Source: Bacteroidota bacterium | GTDB lineage: Bacteria > Bacteroidota > Bacteroidia > JAHEXY01 | NCBI GenBank assembly: GCA_023251875.1 | Contig: JAHEXY010000002.1 | Span: 124,001-188,000 of the forward strand | Direction: 5' to 3' | Length of the DNA stretch: 64,000 bases | Shown: one piece after another, positions 20,201-29,108 of the stretch | Layout of the letters: every line of letters starts with the position of its first letter | How positions within the stretch are numbered: position 1 is the stretch's first letter | Notes under the pieces: generated by a model | Told to the model about the DNA's origin: nothing | Seen by the model: the letters and a program-made list of their open reading frames with translations, nothing else | The model's database searches: none | Position numbers and translations under genes: made by a program

Positions 20201-23200
20201 ATCCTTCTTCTTATTTAAAAGATGTAAAAGTTGAATCATTTGTATTGCCTATTATTCCATTTCCATTAAAAGAAGGAGAAGAGTATACCAATTCAAAAGG
20301 AGAATTTAGAATTGTTTCTTACAGTAACCAATATGATAAGGATGGCAATCTCATTAGCCTGGGAAGATTTCTTAAACTCGATCTTTATGGATTCGATTTA
20401 AAACAGGTAAATAACTTAGGTGTTTTAAAAAAGGGCCAACAACAAGATGTGGGTTTAGTTTTACTTAATCCAAGCGGGCATGTTACCGGGAAAATATTGG
20501 GAGATGATGGTATGCCTGTTAAATCTTATGTTACAATAGGCAATGGGGCAACAGTTGAATCGGATTATGGAACCTTTGTTCCTGATCTATTAAGTGGAAT
20601 GTTTTCAACCAAACCCGCTAAATTTGAATGTGATGCAGCATTTGGTTCTCAATCTATTTTACTTGAACCACAAAGCACTAATTACTTTTCTGAATCATCA
20701 ACCGTAAACGTTACTTCTAAAACGCAAGACCTGGGAACTTTTACTGTATATGAAAAATTGCATCGCATGAAAATTCATGTAAAGCCACCCCTCGTAAAAG
20801 CTACCGGTGATGAAACTTTTTATTCTTTGGGTACAAAATTCTTACAAAATGCAAAAGTAAAAATTGTGGATGTTGGCGATACTGTACTTACCGACAAATT
20901 TGGAAATGCAGAGTTTAAATTCTCAAATGCGTCTGACAATTATCAAATTTACATTCAAGGACCTGATGGGTATGATTATGAAGCAAAAACCATTAGTGTA
21001 TACAATGACGAATCGAAATTTACACAAGTAATAGAAGTTGAACTAACACCTGCAGCAAAAATTGTAGGTCGTGTTACGGTTGGCCACTCTCCTATTCCTA
21101 ATGCAAGGGTATTTGTTGAGTTTGGAAGCCCCAATTTAATTCAAACATTTACAAATAGCAGTGGATATTACACTTTGCACAATGTTCCAAAAAAAGATTA
21201 CATAGTTGTGAAAGCCGTAAAATCAAGCTCAAATTATATTGGTGCAACCGCAACAGTAAATACAAATACCAATAAAGATTCTGTAAATCTTGTTCTAAAA
21301 GTGTACGACAAATACGATATCACTCAACTGTGGAACATCCCAATAGAAGTAGAAGAGTTAAATGAAATTGGAAGCACGGTTCTTTTGACAGGAGCCTTTG
21401 TTGATATTCCGGCAAATTCTCAATTTAAATTAACAAGCAGTACCGACCGATTAAAATTTTCGGGTGTTAGTGTTAAAGAGGGCGTAAATAAAAATGCGGC
21501 AGGAATTCCTTATGCTGTCCCTATCGTAAATGCTATAACGATATCAGAAAAAAATTATGCTGATGTAACCGTTTACAATAAATTTAAAGCTTCTCAAGGT
21601 GATGCCGTAACAGGTGTGCAAATGGTAAATGCCAATGCAGAAAAAGGTGGCCTAAAAGGAAAGGTTTGGGTGAAAGATGCTTCATTTACAACATCTGATA
21701 TTGATTTTAATGAAGATGGATTTTATTTGAAACTACCTAATGAAATTTTAGCTACAGATAAAGCTAACATAATTAGTTTGTATGCAGGAGGAAGCGATTT
21801 TTATACTGCACCAAAAGGATTTTTATGTGTAAACAAATCTCTGGGTAATATTGGATTTACAGTGTATGCATTAAATGCAGAAGCTTCTTCAGCTTCATCT
21901 TATTTAAAGAAAGATACATTGAAATTAAATACCATACTTCATACCAATATTAGTTCACTTACAAATCCTGATATTAATTTAGCTATTGGAAATCTAAATG
22001 TTCTTACCAATAAAATTTGTACAGTTGTTGGAACAAACACCATAAATATTGCCATGGATAAATGGAAATTAATTTCTACAGATTGGACATTAGGAAAAGA
22101 TGGTTTACAACTAAAAACCGGAAAATTAAATGCCATTACGGTTGATGTTCCGTTTAATAATATTTATGTAAAAAATGATAAACTTACCTACACCACTAGC
22201 GGAACTTTTGATCTAACAAGTATTAAACTACTCGATTTAATTACTGTTAATTCCGTTGGCAATTGCACATTTGGCAATACAGGTACAAATTGGCAACTAA
22301 CAATTGTTCCCAAATCGGGAATGACTTACTGTGCAGAAATGAAAAACATACCCGATATAGGCGGTAAAATTGTATTGCTCGATAATTTTTATTTGAGCAG
22401 TAATGGCATTAATAGTTTTAAACTAAAAGCAAATTCTTTTAAGGTTGATAATCTTGTTGATTTCACTACTAACAATACAACAATGGGAGTTTATGCCGAT
22501 TATATTTCTTTGCCGGGCTTAATTGCAATTGGAGTTCCTCTTGTAACCCCACAACCTACTTCTGTTACTGTGAAAAAGATTTCAGCTTCTACTTTACAAA
22601 CTTCACTTTCAACTTTTGGTTTTGAATTTACCGTAAACGGATTGCATGCAGATTTTATGAGTGGAAAAACATCTATTACATCATCAGGTTTTATTGCTGA
22701 AGGAACATTATCTGAACCGGGATTGTTTACGCATAATGTAAAATTATACAAAACGCCAGATAGTACAGTTGTGTGCACTACAGCCGGACAATCGTTCAAC
22801 TATACCGGAGGAAGCCAGAAATTAAGCAACATTTGGGGACGAATGTATCCTACTGCATCATCTTGGAGCATGTATAAATTTTCAGGAAAAGTTGAGGGAG
22901 CATCTAGCATTTCGGGCGGTCTTACTTTTAATGTATACGGAAATATTTCAGCTTCAGATCAAAAAGTATCGATGGATAATTTTGCTACCCCATTTGGTAA
23001 TTTATCATTAACGTATGATTATGCTCAAAGTCGTTTAGTTGGCAATTTAGATGTTAACCAAGATATGGGAACAGGAGGAAGCGTTCATGCCAATGTTGAA
23101 TGTTTGTTTGATAATCAAGGTTGGTATTTTGTTGCAGGTGGCACTATTACCATGCCCAATAATCCTTATATAAAATCGGCAAATTCAGCGGTACTATTTG

Positions 23201-23787
23201 GAAACTATCCCAACACCGCAAGCATACCAAGTATCAATACAGTATTTACAAACTATGCATATACACATGCTGTCCCAAGCGAATTCAATAATTTAAAAGG
23301 ATTTGTTACCAATTGTGTTTCTACTTTTCCTCCGCCAGATATACCAAGTTTCGATCTTGATTTGGTTGTTGTATCCGGATCATTATCTGTTGATGTAACT
23401 GCAGGCTTTCAATCGGGATTAAATTTTACTCCCGATAAAGATTTTGTTTTCACTGTTGGTAATTTATACGGTGTACATGCACATGCGGGCGTGGGAGGCT
23501 CCGTTGGTTTGGTGTGTGCCGGAGCTTCATTAGATGTTACATCAACATTCTCTACTGCTGGAACACTTTCAACAAGTGGTGCATGGGAAGTAATGGGAAA
23601 TGCATCTTTAGCCTTAACAGGAAGCGCCTATGCAGGCGGAGGTTGTTGCGATAGCGATTGTGATGATTGCTGTAGTTTTTGTGTTATCACCCATTGCTTT
23701 ACCGATGATTGGTCGGGAACCATAGGTGTAGGGGCAGAAGCGCACATGGATAGCAATGGAAATAATTATTTAAAATTCACCTACTAA
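17227..23787 (+). CDS. Giant multidomain surface protein, 2186 residues
   Basis: A signal peptide (about residues 1-19, ending SFAQ) precedes an N-terminal domain with LPPYSVYFVDYLNYP and VITYPVCGSTVTGF. As far as I recall, this resembles the N-terminal region of proteins annotated TANFOR-domain in Bacteroidota; I could not check. Residues about 467-535 are a serine-rich linker. Repeated carboxypeptidase-regulatory-like segments follow (TTDASGNFAF, TTDKNGNFSF, NSKGEFRIV, NSSGYYTLHNVPKKDY). The C-terminal third is beta-rich, and a cysteine cluster near residues 2139-2158 (GGCCDSDCDDCCSFC) lies close to the end. No type A T9SS tail is visible. The stop lies 8 bp before the Fn3 gene, so they are co-transcribed. 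It is presumably a large cell-surface or secreted protein; the function is unknown. Confidence 0.8.
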   Translation: MRNIKSLLLLLLLANISFAQLNVTVQMLPPYSVYFVDYLNYPNKTLITVQNTTGSDYNYYFQGTITGDNGVEVATNASYKPPQALFIPAFGVVTLSLNSLNNQFNSAASVQLKGVTYSYLYTKQALPEGNYTVCLEAYDYATQLPISATAPSGCSNIFSVKYIQPPVITYPVCGSTVTGFSVPNTTFSWLPATGMAMGLQYKLKIVEVVPSTRDINEAMNSATTPVFFEQTVSGYSFIYGSGYLPFENGKKYAFQVTAVDPTGTYYLVNEGKSEVCSFTYQAYSTYSLTTETTTTPTSSTVITPIATVIDLNTKVQGNLNYYYQSFKPEEHFALANTKVKLVTQYKLVKPGGESVILSPYFLTEYTDVGKVVATTTTDASGNFAFNLLSTNNPGLVNKAKSIFLSTSGETKTTTGVLYRVWQVQVDDDHYCNPTESIDAMPSSGNVINAGNLLSRTRDFNLVFSLGDGSASSTPSSSSSGSPGKPYYISAPSSSVLATGSSGSESSYSSSSVSSTFSAASSSSFSSSSSSTGTYELFGSYPNMGTYYYYGDESSNLYEAAPALNFFSADQEYEIKVYKSSSSSTYDGYSIMGTDYSDMIEIASGNTFKGNLTLHRLIKNIGSEDYYTVTIKPITALGSSAIIKYEFQFKYESGEYVGSDGDCPDKTDFAIYNSEYTTPDVPFSCLGKEIIMATSQISGKMQYQFPGYANKKAYANKTLTLQIQYVVKNGGEDEYVSGYSSEFPDNGTVLGVTTTDKNGNFSFDEYDTEDFGLVKANFNYGYDKIDGVPHAFYKGDLYRLLSIKVNSAYYTNPKNSFSVKAGEYKALDPLTANVRSYNLKVHLKSDPYEKVQFIPPGQGVKQMTVILLRINRPTEVPDNEVSATEDDEYFFSAEIIGKTITDEYGDAYFSNLVKNIGSNDNYSVYAYPSESGETNYYTYTQDFKYNCGTSSGGLTIPDNAYYNEQFYIQTFYKEMLVYPAQPVIKGKVARIDNPSSYLKDVKVESFVLPIIPFPLKEGEEYTNSKGEFRIVSYSNQYDKDGNLISLGRFLKLDLYGFDLKQVNNLGVLKKGQQQDVGLVLLNPSGHVTGKILGDDGMPVKSYVTIGNGATVESDYGTFVPDLLSGMFSTKPAKFECDAAFGSQSILLEPQSTNYFSESSTVNVTSKTQDLGTFTVYEKLHRMKIHVKPPLVKATGDETFYSLGTKFLQNAKVKIVDVGDTVLTDKFGNAEFKFSNASDNYQIYIQGPDGYDYEAKTISVYNDESKFTQVIEVELTPAAKIVGRVTVGHSPIPNARVFVEFGSPNLIQTFTNSSGYYTLHNVPKKDYIVVKAVKSSSNYIGATATVNTNTNKDSVNLVLKVYDKYDITQLWNIPIEVEELNEIGSTVLLTGAFVDIPANSQFKLTSSTDRLKFSGVSVKEGVNKNAAGIPYAVPIVNAITISEKNYADVTVYNKFKASQGDAVTGVQMVNANAEKGGLKGKVWVKDASFTTSDIDFNEDGFYLKLPNEILATDKANIISLYAGGSDFYTAPKGFLCVNKSLGNIGFTVYALNAEASSASSYLKKDTLKLNTILHTNISSLTNPDINLAIGNLNVLTNKICTVVGTNTINIAMDKWKLISTDWTLGKDGLQLKTGKLNAITVDVPFNNIYVKNDKLTYTTSGTFDLTSIKLLDLITVNSVGNCTFGNTGTNWQLTIVPKSGMTYCAEMKNIPDIGGKIVLLDNFYLSSNGINSFKLKANSFKVDNLVDFTTNNTTMGVYADYISLPGLIAIGVPLVTPQPTSVTVKKISASTLQTSLSTFGFEFTVNGLHADFMSGKTSITSSGFIAEGTLSEPGLFTHNVKLYKTPDSTVVCTTAGQSFNYTGGSQKLSNIWGRMYPTASSWSMYKFSGKVEGASSISGGLTFNVYGNISASDQKVSMDNFATPFGNLSLTYDYAQSRLVGNLDVNQDMGTGGSVHANVECLFDNQGWYFVAGGTITMPNNPYIKSANSAVLFGNYPNTASIPSINTVFTNYAYTHAVPSEFNNLKGFVTNCVSTFPPPDIPSFDLDLVVVSGSLSVDVTAGFQSGLNFTPDKDFVFTVGNLYGVHAHAGVGGSVGLVCAGASLDVTSTFSTAGTLSTSGAWEVMGNASLALTGSAYAGGGCCDSDCDDCCSFCVITHCFTDDWSGTIGVGAEAHMDSNGNNYLKFTY

Positions 23788-23795
23788 AACATTTT

Positions 23796-25847
23796 ATGCT
23801 AGTATCTAAGATAGACACTTGTCACGCTGAGCGGAGTCGAAGCGTCTTAAAAAATAAATCCATACTTTTTTTCCTTGGGCTAATTTTTTCTTTCACTCAA
23901 ATTTTTGCCCAGCAACAACAAGGTCAATTAGCACATGCTTCGCAACACGGTATTTTTATTTCGTTGGGCATTAAAACCAGCAAAGGAATTGATAAAAAAG
24001 AACCTGAATTTTCTATCGAACGAAAAGCAGAAAATGAGACCGATTGGAAAAAAATAACAACAGTAAAAAGACCCGAATCACTCGATCAATTTAAAACCAA
24101 TCTTATCAAAGCATCGGCATACATGCCGGAACCTTTTGCTTTGCGCGATATTCCCTATGAAAAAATTTGGAAAAGAGTTACAGAAAAAAATGTTGATTCC
24201 CTTGGCTTATGGGCGAATGTACTTTCTGTTAAATGCGCATTGGGCTTGTTGTATTTTGATAGTACTGCAAAAGCAAATATCAATTACACGTATAGAATTA
24301 CCAATAAAGATAATCCAAATGACTTTTTTGAATCCCTGCCTAAAAAATTTCCTGAAGTAGCCAAAGTAGGAGAGATTAAAAATCTAGCTCATGAATATGA
24401 TGGTAGAAGTATAAAAATCACTTGGGTAGTAAAAAATAAAAAACCATCCTTTGTTCGCTTGTTTAGAAAAGATGAACTAGGTGGAAACTTTATTCCCATA
24501 AAAGCAAAACGAGTTGTATTTACAAAAAGCGATTCTACTTTTTTAGTTACTACAGATACAGTTACTATCGAAAATTTATTTTATAAATATTATGTAATCC
24601 CTATGGACGAATATGGTAACTGGGGAAATCCATCAGACACAATTTCAGCAGCCGCTTTTGATCCAAAACAAATTAATATCCCAACTCATTTTAAAACCAT
24701 TGACGATAGTGTAAATACAGGTATTGTATTACAATGGAGAGTGACCAAAACAACCAATATCATGAAATATGAATTGTATCGCTCCACTTCATTTGATGGA
24801 AAATATGAAATGATAAAAGAAATTCCAGGTCATGCATCTCAATACATTGATGAAAATGCAGAGCCCATGAAAACCTATTTTTATTATTTAAGAGTAGTTG
24901 CTGTTGACGGTACAAAACTGCCTGCAAGTGCGCGCATTTCGGGTATTTTTAAAAATGAAGCTGCGCCATTTCCTCCAACTATAGTTTCTGCAATCGGGGT
25001 AAAAAATGGAGTGTCGCTTACCATCATGAACGGGCAAATGAATGTTATTGGATTTCGTTTGTATAGGGCAGTAGTAGGCGATTCTGTTTATACACAAGTA
25101 TCAGATTTAATTCCGGTGAGGGAAGAAAAAATGATGTATACAGATACGTTTAGTCTTTCAGGAAAAAGGTTTTACAATTACCGTGCTCAGATAGAAAATA
25201 CAAGTCATCAAACAAGTGGACTTTCCAACATTGTTTCTGCAAGGCCATTAATTGCTACCACACCTCCTGTTCCCATAAATGTAAATGCAAAATTAGAAGA
25301 AGGAAAAATTTATTTAAACTGGTTCGATATGCATCAAATAGAAGAAAGTGTTGTGGCTTATGTTGTGTATCGCTGTCAATACGATTCGGTTGCTAAAAAA
25401 TATTCCGATTACAAATCGTTAACGCTAACACCTCTTTCTTCTACTCAAAATTCTTATAAAGACTCAAGTATTGTAAAAGGAAATAAATATAAATACGCTA
25501 TAAAAACTGCTGATTATTTTGGAGGGATTTCTGAGTATAGTTCGTCTGTAGTTATTGCGTATGAATTTGCTAAGCCCATTGCTCCAGCTTGTCCAAAATT
25601 ATTTGCCGAAAGCAATGGTGTTACTATTGAATGGGGAGAAATAATGCATCCCGACATAAGAGAATGCAGATTGTATAGATACGAAAGAGGAACTGAACCA
25701 AAAGCAATTTACAAATGTTCATTAGCTGAACATGCTTATACTGATGCGAGTGTTCAGAAAGGACATGAATATTTTTATTTTCTCACCACTGTTTCAAAAG
25801 CAGGTGTTGAAAGTAAAAGAGGTGATGAAACAGGATTGAAATATTAA
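23796..25847 (+). CDS. Fibronectin type III repeat surface protein
   Basis: This 683-residue protein has a hydrophobic export segment at about residues 22-38 (SILFFLGLIFSFTQIFAQ), displaced inward by a repeat-encoded stretch. No ATG lies between the repeat and the hydrophobic segment, so the start at 23796 appears to be required. The body contains several Fn3-like units, seen as recurrent patterns such as GIVLQWRVTKTTNIMKYELYR and IYLNWFDM followed by VVAYVVYR, each ending in a Y-x-Y strand. No enzyme motif was seen. It follows the giant gene by 8 bp and ends 12 bp from the convergent hydrolase gene. It is probably a structural or binding partner of the giant protein. Confidence 0.78.
   Translation: MLVSKIDTCHAERSRSVLKNKSILFFLGLIFSFTQIFAQQQQGQLAHASQHGIFISLGIKTSKGIDKKEPEFSIERKAENETDWKKITTVKRPESLDQFKTNLIKASAYMPEPFALRDIPYEKIWKRVTEKNVDSLGLWANVLSVKCALGLLYFDSTAKANINYTYRITNKDNPNDFFESLPKKFPEVAKVGEIKNLAHEYDGRSIKITWVVKNKKPSFVRLFRKDELGGNFIPIKAKRVVFTKSDSTFLVTTDTVTIENLFYKYYVIPMDEYGNWGNPSDTISAAAFDPKQINIPTHFKTIDDSVNTGIVLQWRVTKTTNIMKYELYRSTSFDGKYEMIKEIPGHASQYIDENAEPMKTYFYYLRVVAVDGTKLPASARISGIFKNEAAPFPPTIVSAIGVKNGVSLTIMNGQMNVIGFRLYRAVVGDSVYTQVSDLIPVREEKMMYTDTFSLSGKRFYNYRAQIENTSHQTSGLSNIVSARPLIATTPPVPINVNAKLEEGKIYLNWFDMHQIEESVVAYVVYRCQYDSVAKKYSDYKSLTLTPLSSTQNSYKDSSIVKGNKYKYAIKTADYFGGISEYSSSVVIAYEFAKPIAPACPKLFAESNGVTIEWGEIMHPDIRECRLYRYERGTEPKAIYKCSLAEHAYTDASVQKGHEYFYFLTTVSKAGVESKRGDETGLKY
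23820..23844. repeat. Dispersed repeat read in frame (CHAERSRS type)
   Basis: The 25-nt stretch contains CTGAG and TCGAAG halves and encodes TCHAERSRSV at residues 8-17 of the Fn3 protein. CHAERSRS is a familiar translation artefact of a short repeat spread through Bacteroidota genomes. Here it lies ahead of the signal peptide core, inside the only available start region. Confidence 0.7.
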
Positions 25848-25859
25848 CAGATTGAATGC

Positions 25860-26627
25860 TTAGAGAAGCGATTGAATGAGCGAGGCTGTTCTTTCCGGCT
25901 CTTCTAGAGGAAACATGTGGCCCGCCTTAAAATCGATTAATTCAATTTGAGGAAATTTTTTCTTGTACCACTTTAAATCTTCAATAGAAACTATATTTCT
26001 TGAATAAATTAAATAGATAGGAATATTAATTGTAGAAGAAAACGGATATATATCCGGTGAAGAACAAAAAATATCATATTCTATATCCGCTGAAAAAGCA
26101 AGTTCATACTCATCTTTACTAGCATTATACTCAAGGCCGTGTTCAACATAATCGGCCAAACAAGAAGGATGAAATAATTGAAACAATTTTTTAGTCTTGA
26201 AATATTCTAATGCTTCTTGTTTTGAATGAAATTGCCGCTTTCTGTTTTTTGCTTTCTTTGCTATTGGTAAAAGATGCCCAACCAATCCCAACACTTTGGT
26301 GAGGAGTAATAAATATCTTTTATAACTACCTGCTACAAGAGGGGGATCTAATAAAATAATTTTACTAAATACGTCTTTCCGTTTTGCGGCTGCATATAAA
26401 GTTGCAACACCTCCCACAGAATGCCCAATACCAATAATAGGTTTTTCAAATTTTTCAGCAAATTCAATTAATTCATCAGCCAAAGGTTGCCAGTCTTTTT
26501 TTACTTTATAATTACCGTGCCCAAGCTTGTTAAGATAATGGATAGTATGGGGAGATAGAAGATCAAATAAATAGGAATAGCTCTTTGCCGGGAATCCATT
26601 AGCGTGAGAAAAAATAATGTTGTTCAT
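25860..26627 (-). CDS. Alpha/beta hydrolase
   Basis: This 255-residue protein has the alpha/beta-hydrolase fold. The nucleophile elbow is GHSVGG with Ser70, the oxyanion region is SHANGFPAKSY near the N-terminus, and the catalytic His is His237 in AGHMFPLEEP. The substrate is unknown. The ATG overlaps the end of the CoaD-CoaE gene by 4 bp, so translation is probably coupled. This is the last gene of the minus-strand operon that starts at 31954. No signal peptide is seen, so it acts in the cytoplasm. Confidence 0.9.
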   Translation of the reverse strand: MNNIIFSHANGFPAKSYSYLFDLLSPHTIHYLNKLGHGNYKVKKDWQPLADELIEFAEKFEKPIIGIGHSVGGVATLYAAAKRKDVFSKIILLDPPLVAGSYKRYLLLLTKVLGLVGHLLPIAKKAKNRKRQFHSKQEALEYFKTKKLFQLFHPSCLADYVEHGLEYNASKDEYELAFSADIEYDIFCSSPDIYPFSSTINIPIYLIYSRNIVSIEDLKWYKKKFPQIELIDFKAGHMFPLEEPERTASLIQSLL

Positions 26628-27766
26628 AACTTGTTTTCTTTAAATTTAAAATAGTCAAAGAGTATTTGCATTAACGGATTAGTTGATGGATTAGGAACTT
26701 CGTCATTTTTAATTTCCCATAACTTGCCATGTTGAGCATTTTTTATTTCTGTTTCAAAAAATGTTTTTTTCTGGTCGTTGGTAAATTGACAGGCTAATCT
26801 TTTCTGAATATCATTTTCAGAATAGCCTCTTCGTATCAACCTTTGAGATTGAATATTCTTTTTAGCAGATACTAATATAATATGATTATTACAAAACATA
26901 CCTAGCGCAGATTCTGCCAACAAAGCTGAATCTAGCAATATTAATCCCCTTTTGTTATAAATTTCCTGCCGAACTTTTAAAAACAATGGCTTTTTAATAA
27001 GTTGATTAAAGGCCTTGAGTTTATTTAAATCAGAGAAGAGTAGGCTTGCTAGTTGCGTTCTATTAATTATATTCGAATTTTCAAAAATAGAACTTCCAAT
27101 TAGATTAACAATATTCCTTCTTAGTTGTAAATAAATAGGGGTAGAGGTATTATCAAGAATTTCATGTGCTAATTTATCAATATTAATATGATGTACTTGA
27201 ATGTTTTTCTTTTTGCCTTCAACAACTAATTGTTCACAAATAAATGTTTTTCCACATCCCATCTCACCTGTAACACCAATAATATATTGTCCGGATATTT
27301 TTTCTTCAAGTGCTTGTTTAACTTGAATAGGAACATACTCATAGGTAATACCTTGCTCGAGCTGAATTGCTTTTGCTGCCCCCGAACTAATATGAATGCA
27401 GTCTGGATTCGCGGGAAGAAAAAATGTTTCCAATTCTTTATCCAAGCTTTTACATATTTGAAATAAGGATAATTCATATGAAGCATCTTCATTATTTCTT
27501 ACTCCTCTAATAAGGACAGAAATATTATTTTCATAGGCAAAGTCCGTAACGAGACCTTTATATGGCATCACCTCAATATTGGAAAATTTTTGCAAAGTTT
27601 TTTTAGTTAAATTGATTTTCTCTTCAACCGAAAAAAGTTGTTTCTTTTCAGGATTAAGACCAATGCCAACAATTAATCTGTCAAATATTTTTGAGGCTCG
27701 TGATATAATATCAATATGTCCTAATGTAATAGGATCAGCTGAAAAAGGATAAATAGCAGTTGTCAT
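26624..27766 (-). CDS. coaDE: Fused phosphopantetheine adenylyltransferase - dephospho-CoA kinase
   Basis: One 380-residue frame joins the last two steps of coenzyme A synthesis. Residues 1-158 are a CoaD domain: YPFSADPITLGH with the T-x-G-H motif (His17), IRGVRNNEDASYEL near 87-99, and HISSGAAKAI near 125-134. Residues 161-375 are a CoaE domain: P-loop GVTGEMGCGKT at 164-174, NIDKLAHEIL at 195-204, and QSQRLIRRGYSENDIQKRLACQ near 306-327. Both halves differ from the usual forms at some positions (ISSGAA for ISSS, NID for DAD). The order CoaD then CoaE matches the two catalytic domains of animal CoA synthase; separate genes are usual in bacteria. The gene lies in a thioesterase-rich operon, in keeping with CoA metabolism. 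Confidence 0.85.
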   Translation of the reverse strand: MTTAIYPFSADPITLGHIDIISRASKIFDRLIVGIGLNPEKKQLFSVEEKINLTKKTLQKFSNIEVMPYKGLVTDFAYENNISVLIRGVRNNEDASYELSLFQICKSLDKELETFFLPANPDCIHISSGAAKAIQLEQGITYEYVPIQVKQALEEKISGQYIIGVTGEMGCGKTFICEQLVVEGKKKNIQVHHINIDKLAHEILDNTSTPIYLQLRRNIVNLIGSSIFENSNIINRTQLASLLFSDLNKLKAFNQLIKKPLFLKVRQEIYNKRGLILLDSALLAESALGMFCNNHIILVSAKKNIQSQRLIRRGYSENDIQKRLACQFTNDQKKTFFETEIKNAQHGKLWEIKNDEVPNPSTNPLMQILFDYFKFKENKL

Positions 27767-27768
27767 AA

Positions 27769-28425
27769 CTAATGTGTTAGGAGATTAATTTCAAATTCAA
27801 GGTTTTTTCTAGCTTGAAGTTCATAGCGTTCTCTTAGTATTTTCGTTTTGAATATTGATTCTGTTCCAATAAATAACTTTAATACTTTAAGGCGGGCTTT
27901 TTTATAAATAAAATTTGGTATATATCTGTACTCTTTTCTAACATTGTTCATATAATTGACATAGAGAGATTGTTCCGCTCCAAGAATTAACAGATCACAA
28001 TCTATAAATAACCTACAATCAAAAGATTCTTCAATTGAAACCATTACATGGTCTTTTGTTTTAAGTATTAAATGAGACACATCAGTAATTAGGGTTTCAT
28101 TAACTTTCATTTTTCTTAAAATCGTCTTTGCACATTCAGCGCTCTTTTCTTCATTATCCTTTCTAAAAGAATTGTAAATGATATCATGGAACCAGGTTGC
28201 AAATAAAATAGTATCCAATTTATTTATCGATGCTTCATGCTTATCAATTTCTTTTAAAATAGTATGGATATGATTAAGGTTGTGGTAAAATCTTGTTTTC
28301 TCATTGTACCGTTTGCATATTTCATTATATATACTTTCAATAAGTATTTGATCTTTACAATATCTTGCTGCTAATTTTTGCCATCTTAGATATAACTCCT
28401 CCTTATTTTGCATAATCTTATTCAT
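27769..28425 (-). CDS. HD-superfamily metal-dependent hydrolase (COG4339-like)
   Basis: This 218-residue protein carries the predicted phosphohydrolase pattern FYHNLNHI (His48 and His52), WFHDIIY (His80 and Asp81), NEEKSAECA and the late acidic motif DCDLLILG (Asp142 and Asp144). These would bind metal ions in an all-helical fold. The substrate is not known. It precedes the CoaD-CoaE gene by 2 bp and is co-transcribed with it. The next in-frame Met, at residue 5, is an alternative start. Confidence 0.85.
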   Translation of the reverse strand: MNKIMQNKEELYLRWQKLAARYCKDQILIESIYNEICKRYNEKTRFYHNLNHIHTILKEIDKHEASINKLDTILFATWFHDIIYNSFRKDNEEKSAECAKTILRKMKVNETLITDVSHLILKTKDHVMVSIEESFDCRLFIDCDLLILGAEQSLYVNYMNNVRKEYRYIPNFIYKKARLKVLKLFIGTESIFKTKILRERYELQARKNLEFEINLLTH

Positions 28426-28492
28426 TTATGAAGTAAATGTACATTAACAAAAAAAGAATTGCATTGATGTATGGTAAGAAATGAATGGGGCA

Positions 28493-29083
28493 CTATTTTT
28501 TAGTGCCTTTACTTACTAATTGTTTACGTAATCTGCTAAGCGATTCAGGAGTTATGCCCAGATAAGAAGCAATATAATGCTGTGGAATAAAATTTACTGA
28601 TGAATGATATTTCTTCAATAAATCAATATATCTATCTCGAGCAGATTTGTGTTGATAATCATATATTCTCCTTATGGAAGCCACATAGTTTTGTTCTACA
28701 GTTAATCTCCCGAGTTTTTGAAAAGAGGCTGAAGTTTCATATAAATTCTGCAGCGCTTCGTATGATATTATAAAGATTTCACAATCTGTAATGGCTTGTA
28801 TAATTTCATAAGAAGGTTTTCTTGAGATAAAGCTCGAGAAGGCACAAATAATTTGATTTCTTTCTTGGGTATTAAAATAAGAGGTATACTCTTTTCCTTC
28901 GGCTATATAATAAACACGAGCAATTCCTTTTTGTAGAAACCCCATCTTATTACAAATTGTAGCATTGCCTACAAATAGGTCTCCTTTATTAAGGTGAATT
29001 AAATTAATGCTATTCTTAATTAGACTCCATTCTTTCTCAGAAAGTTGAACTACAGAATTTATGATTGATATTAATTTGTCCAT
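28493..29083 (-). CDS. Crp/Fnr-family transcription regulator
   Basis: This 196-residue protein has an N-terminal cyclic-nucleotide-binding-like beta-roll (about residues 20-115; NKGDLFVGNATICNKMGFLQKGIARVYY) and a C-terminal helix-turn-helix (about 163-190; HYIASYLGITPESLSRLRKQL). This is the short Bacteroidota subgroup of Crp proteins, whose ligand and targets are mostly unknown. It sits within the thioesterase operon between a broken thioesterase gene and the HD hydrolase gene, and may be a local regulator. Confidence 0.92.
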   Translation of the reverse strand: MDKLISIINSVVQLSEKEWSLIKNSINLIHLNKGDLFVGNATICNKMGFLQKGIARVYYIAEGKEYTSYFNTQERNQIICAFSSFISRKPSYEIIQAITDCEIFIISYEALQNLYETSASFQKLGRLTVEQNYVASIRRIYDYQHKSARDRYIDLLKKYHSSVNFIPQHYIASYLGITPESLSRLRKQLVSKGTKK

Positions 29084-29108
29084 TATTGACTAAACCTAAT
29101 AACAAAAG

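Noticed and set aside
14976-25847. Phage tail or contractile injection cluster
   Set aside because: There are no sheath, tube, baseplate, LysM or AAA+ genes. Signal peptides and a barrel indicate export to the surface.
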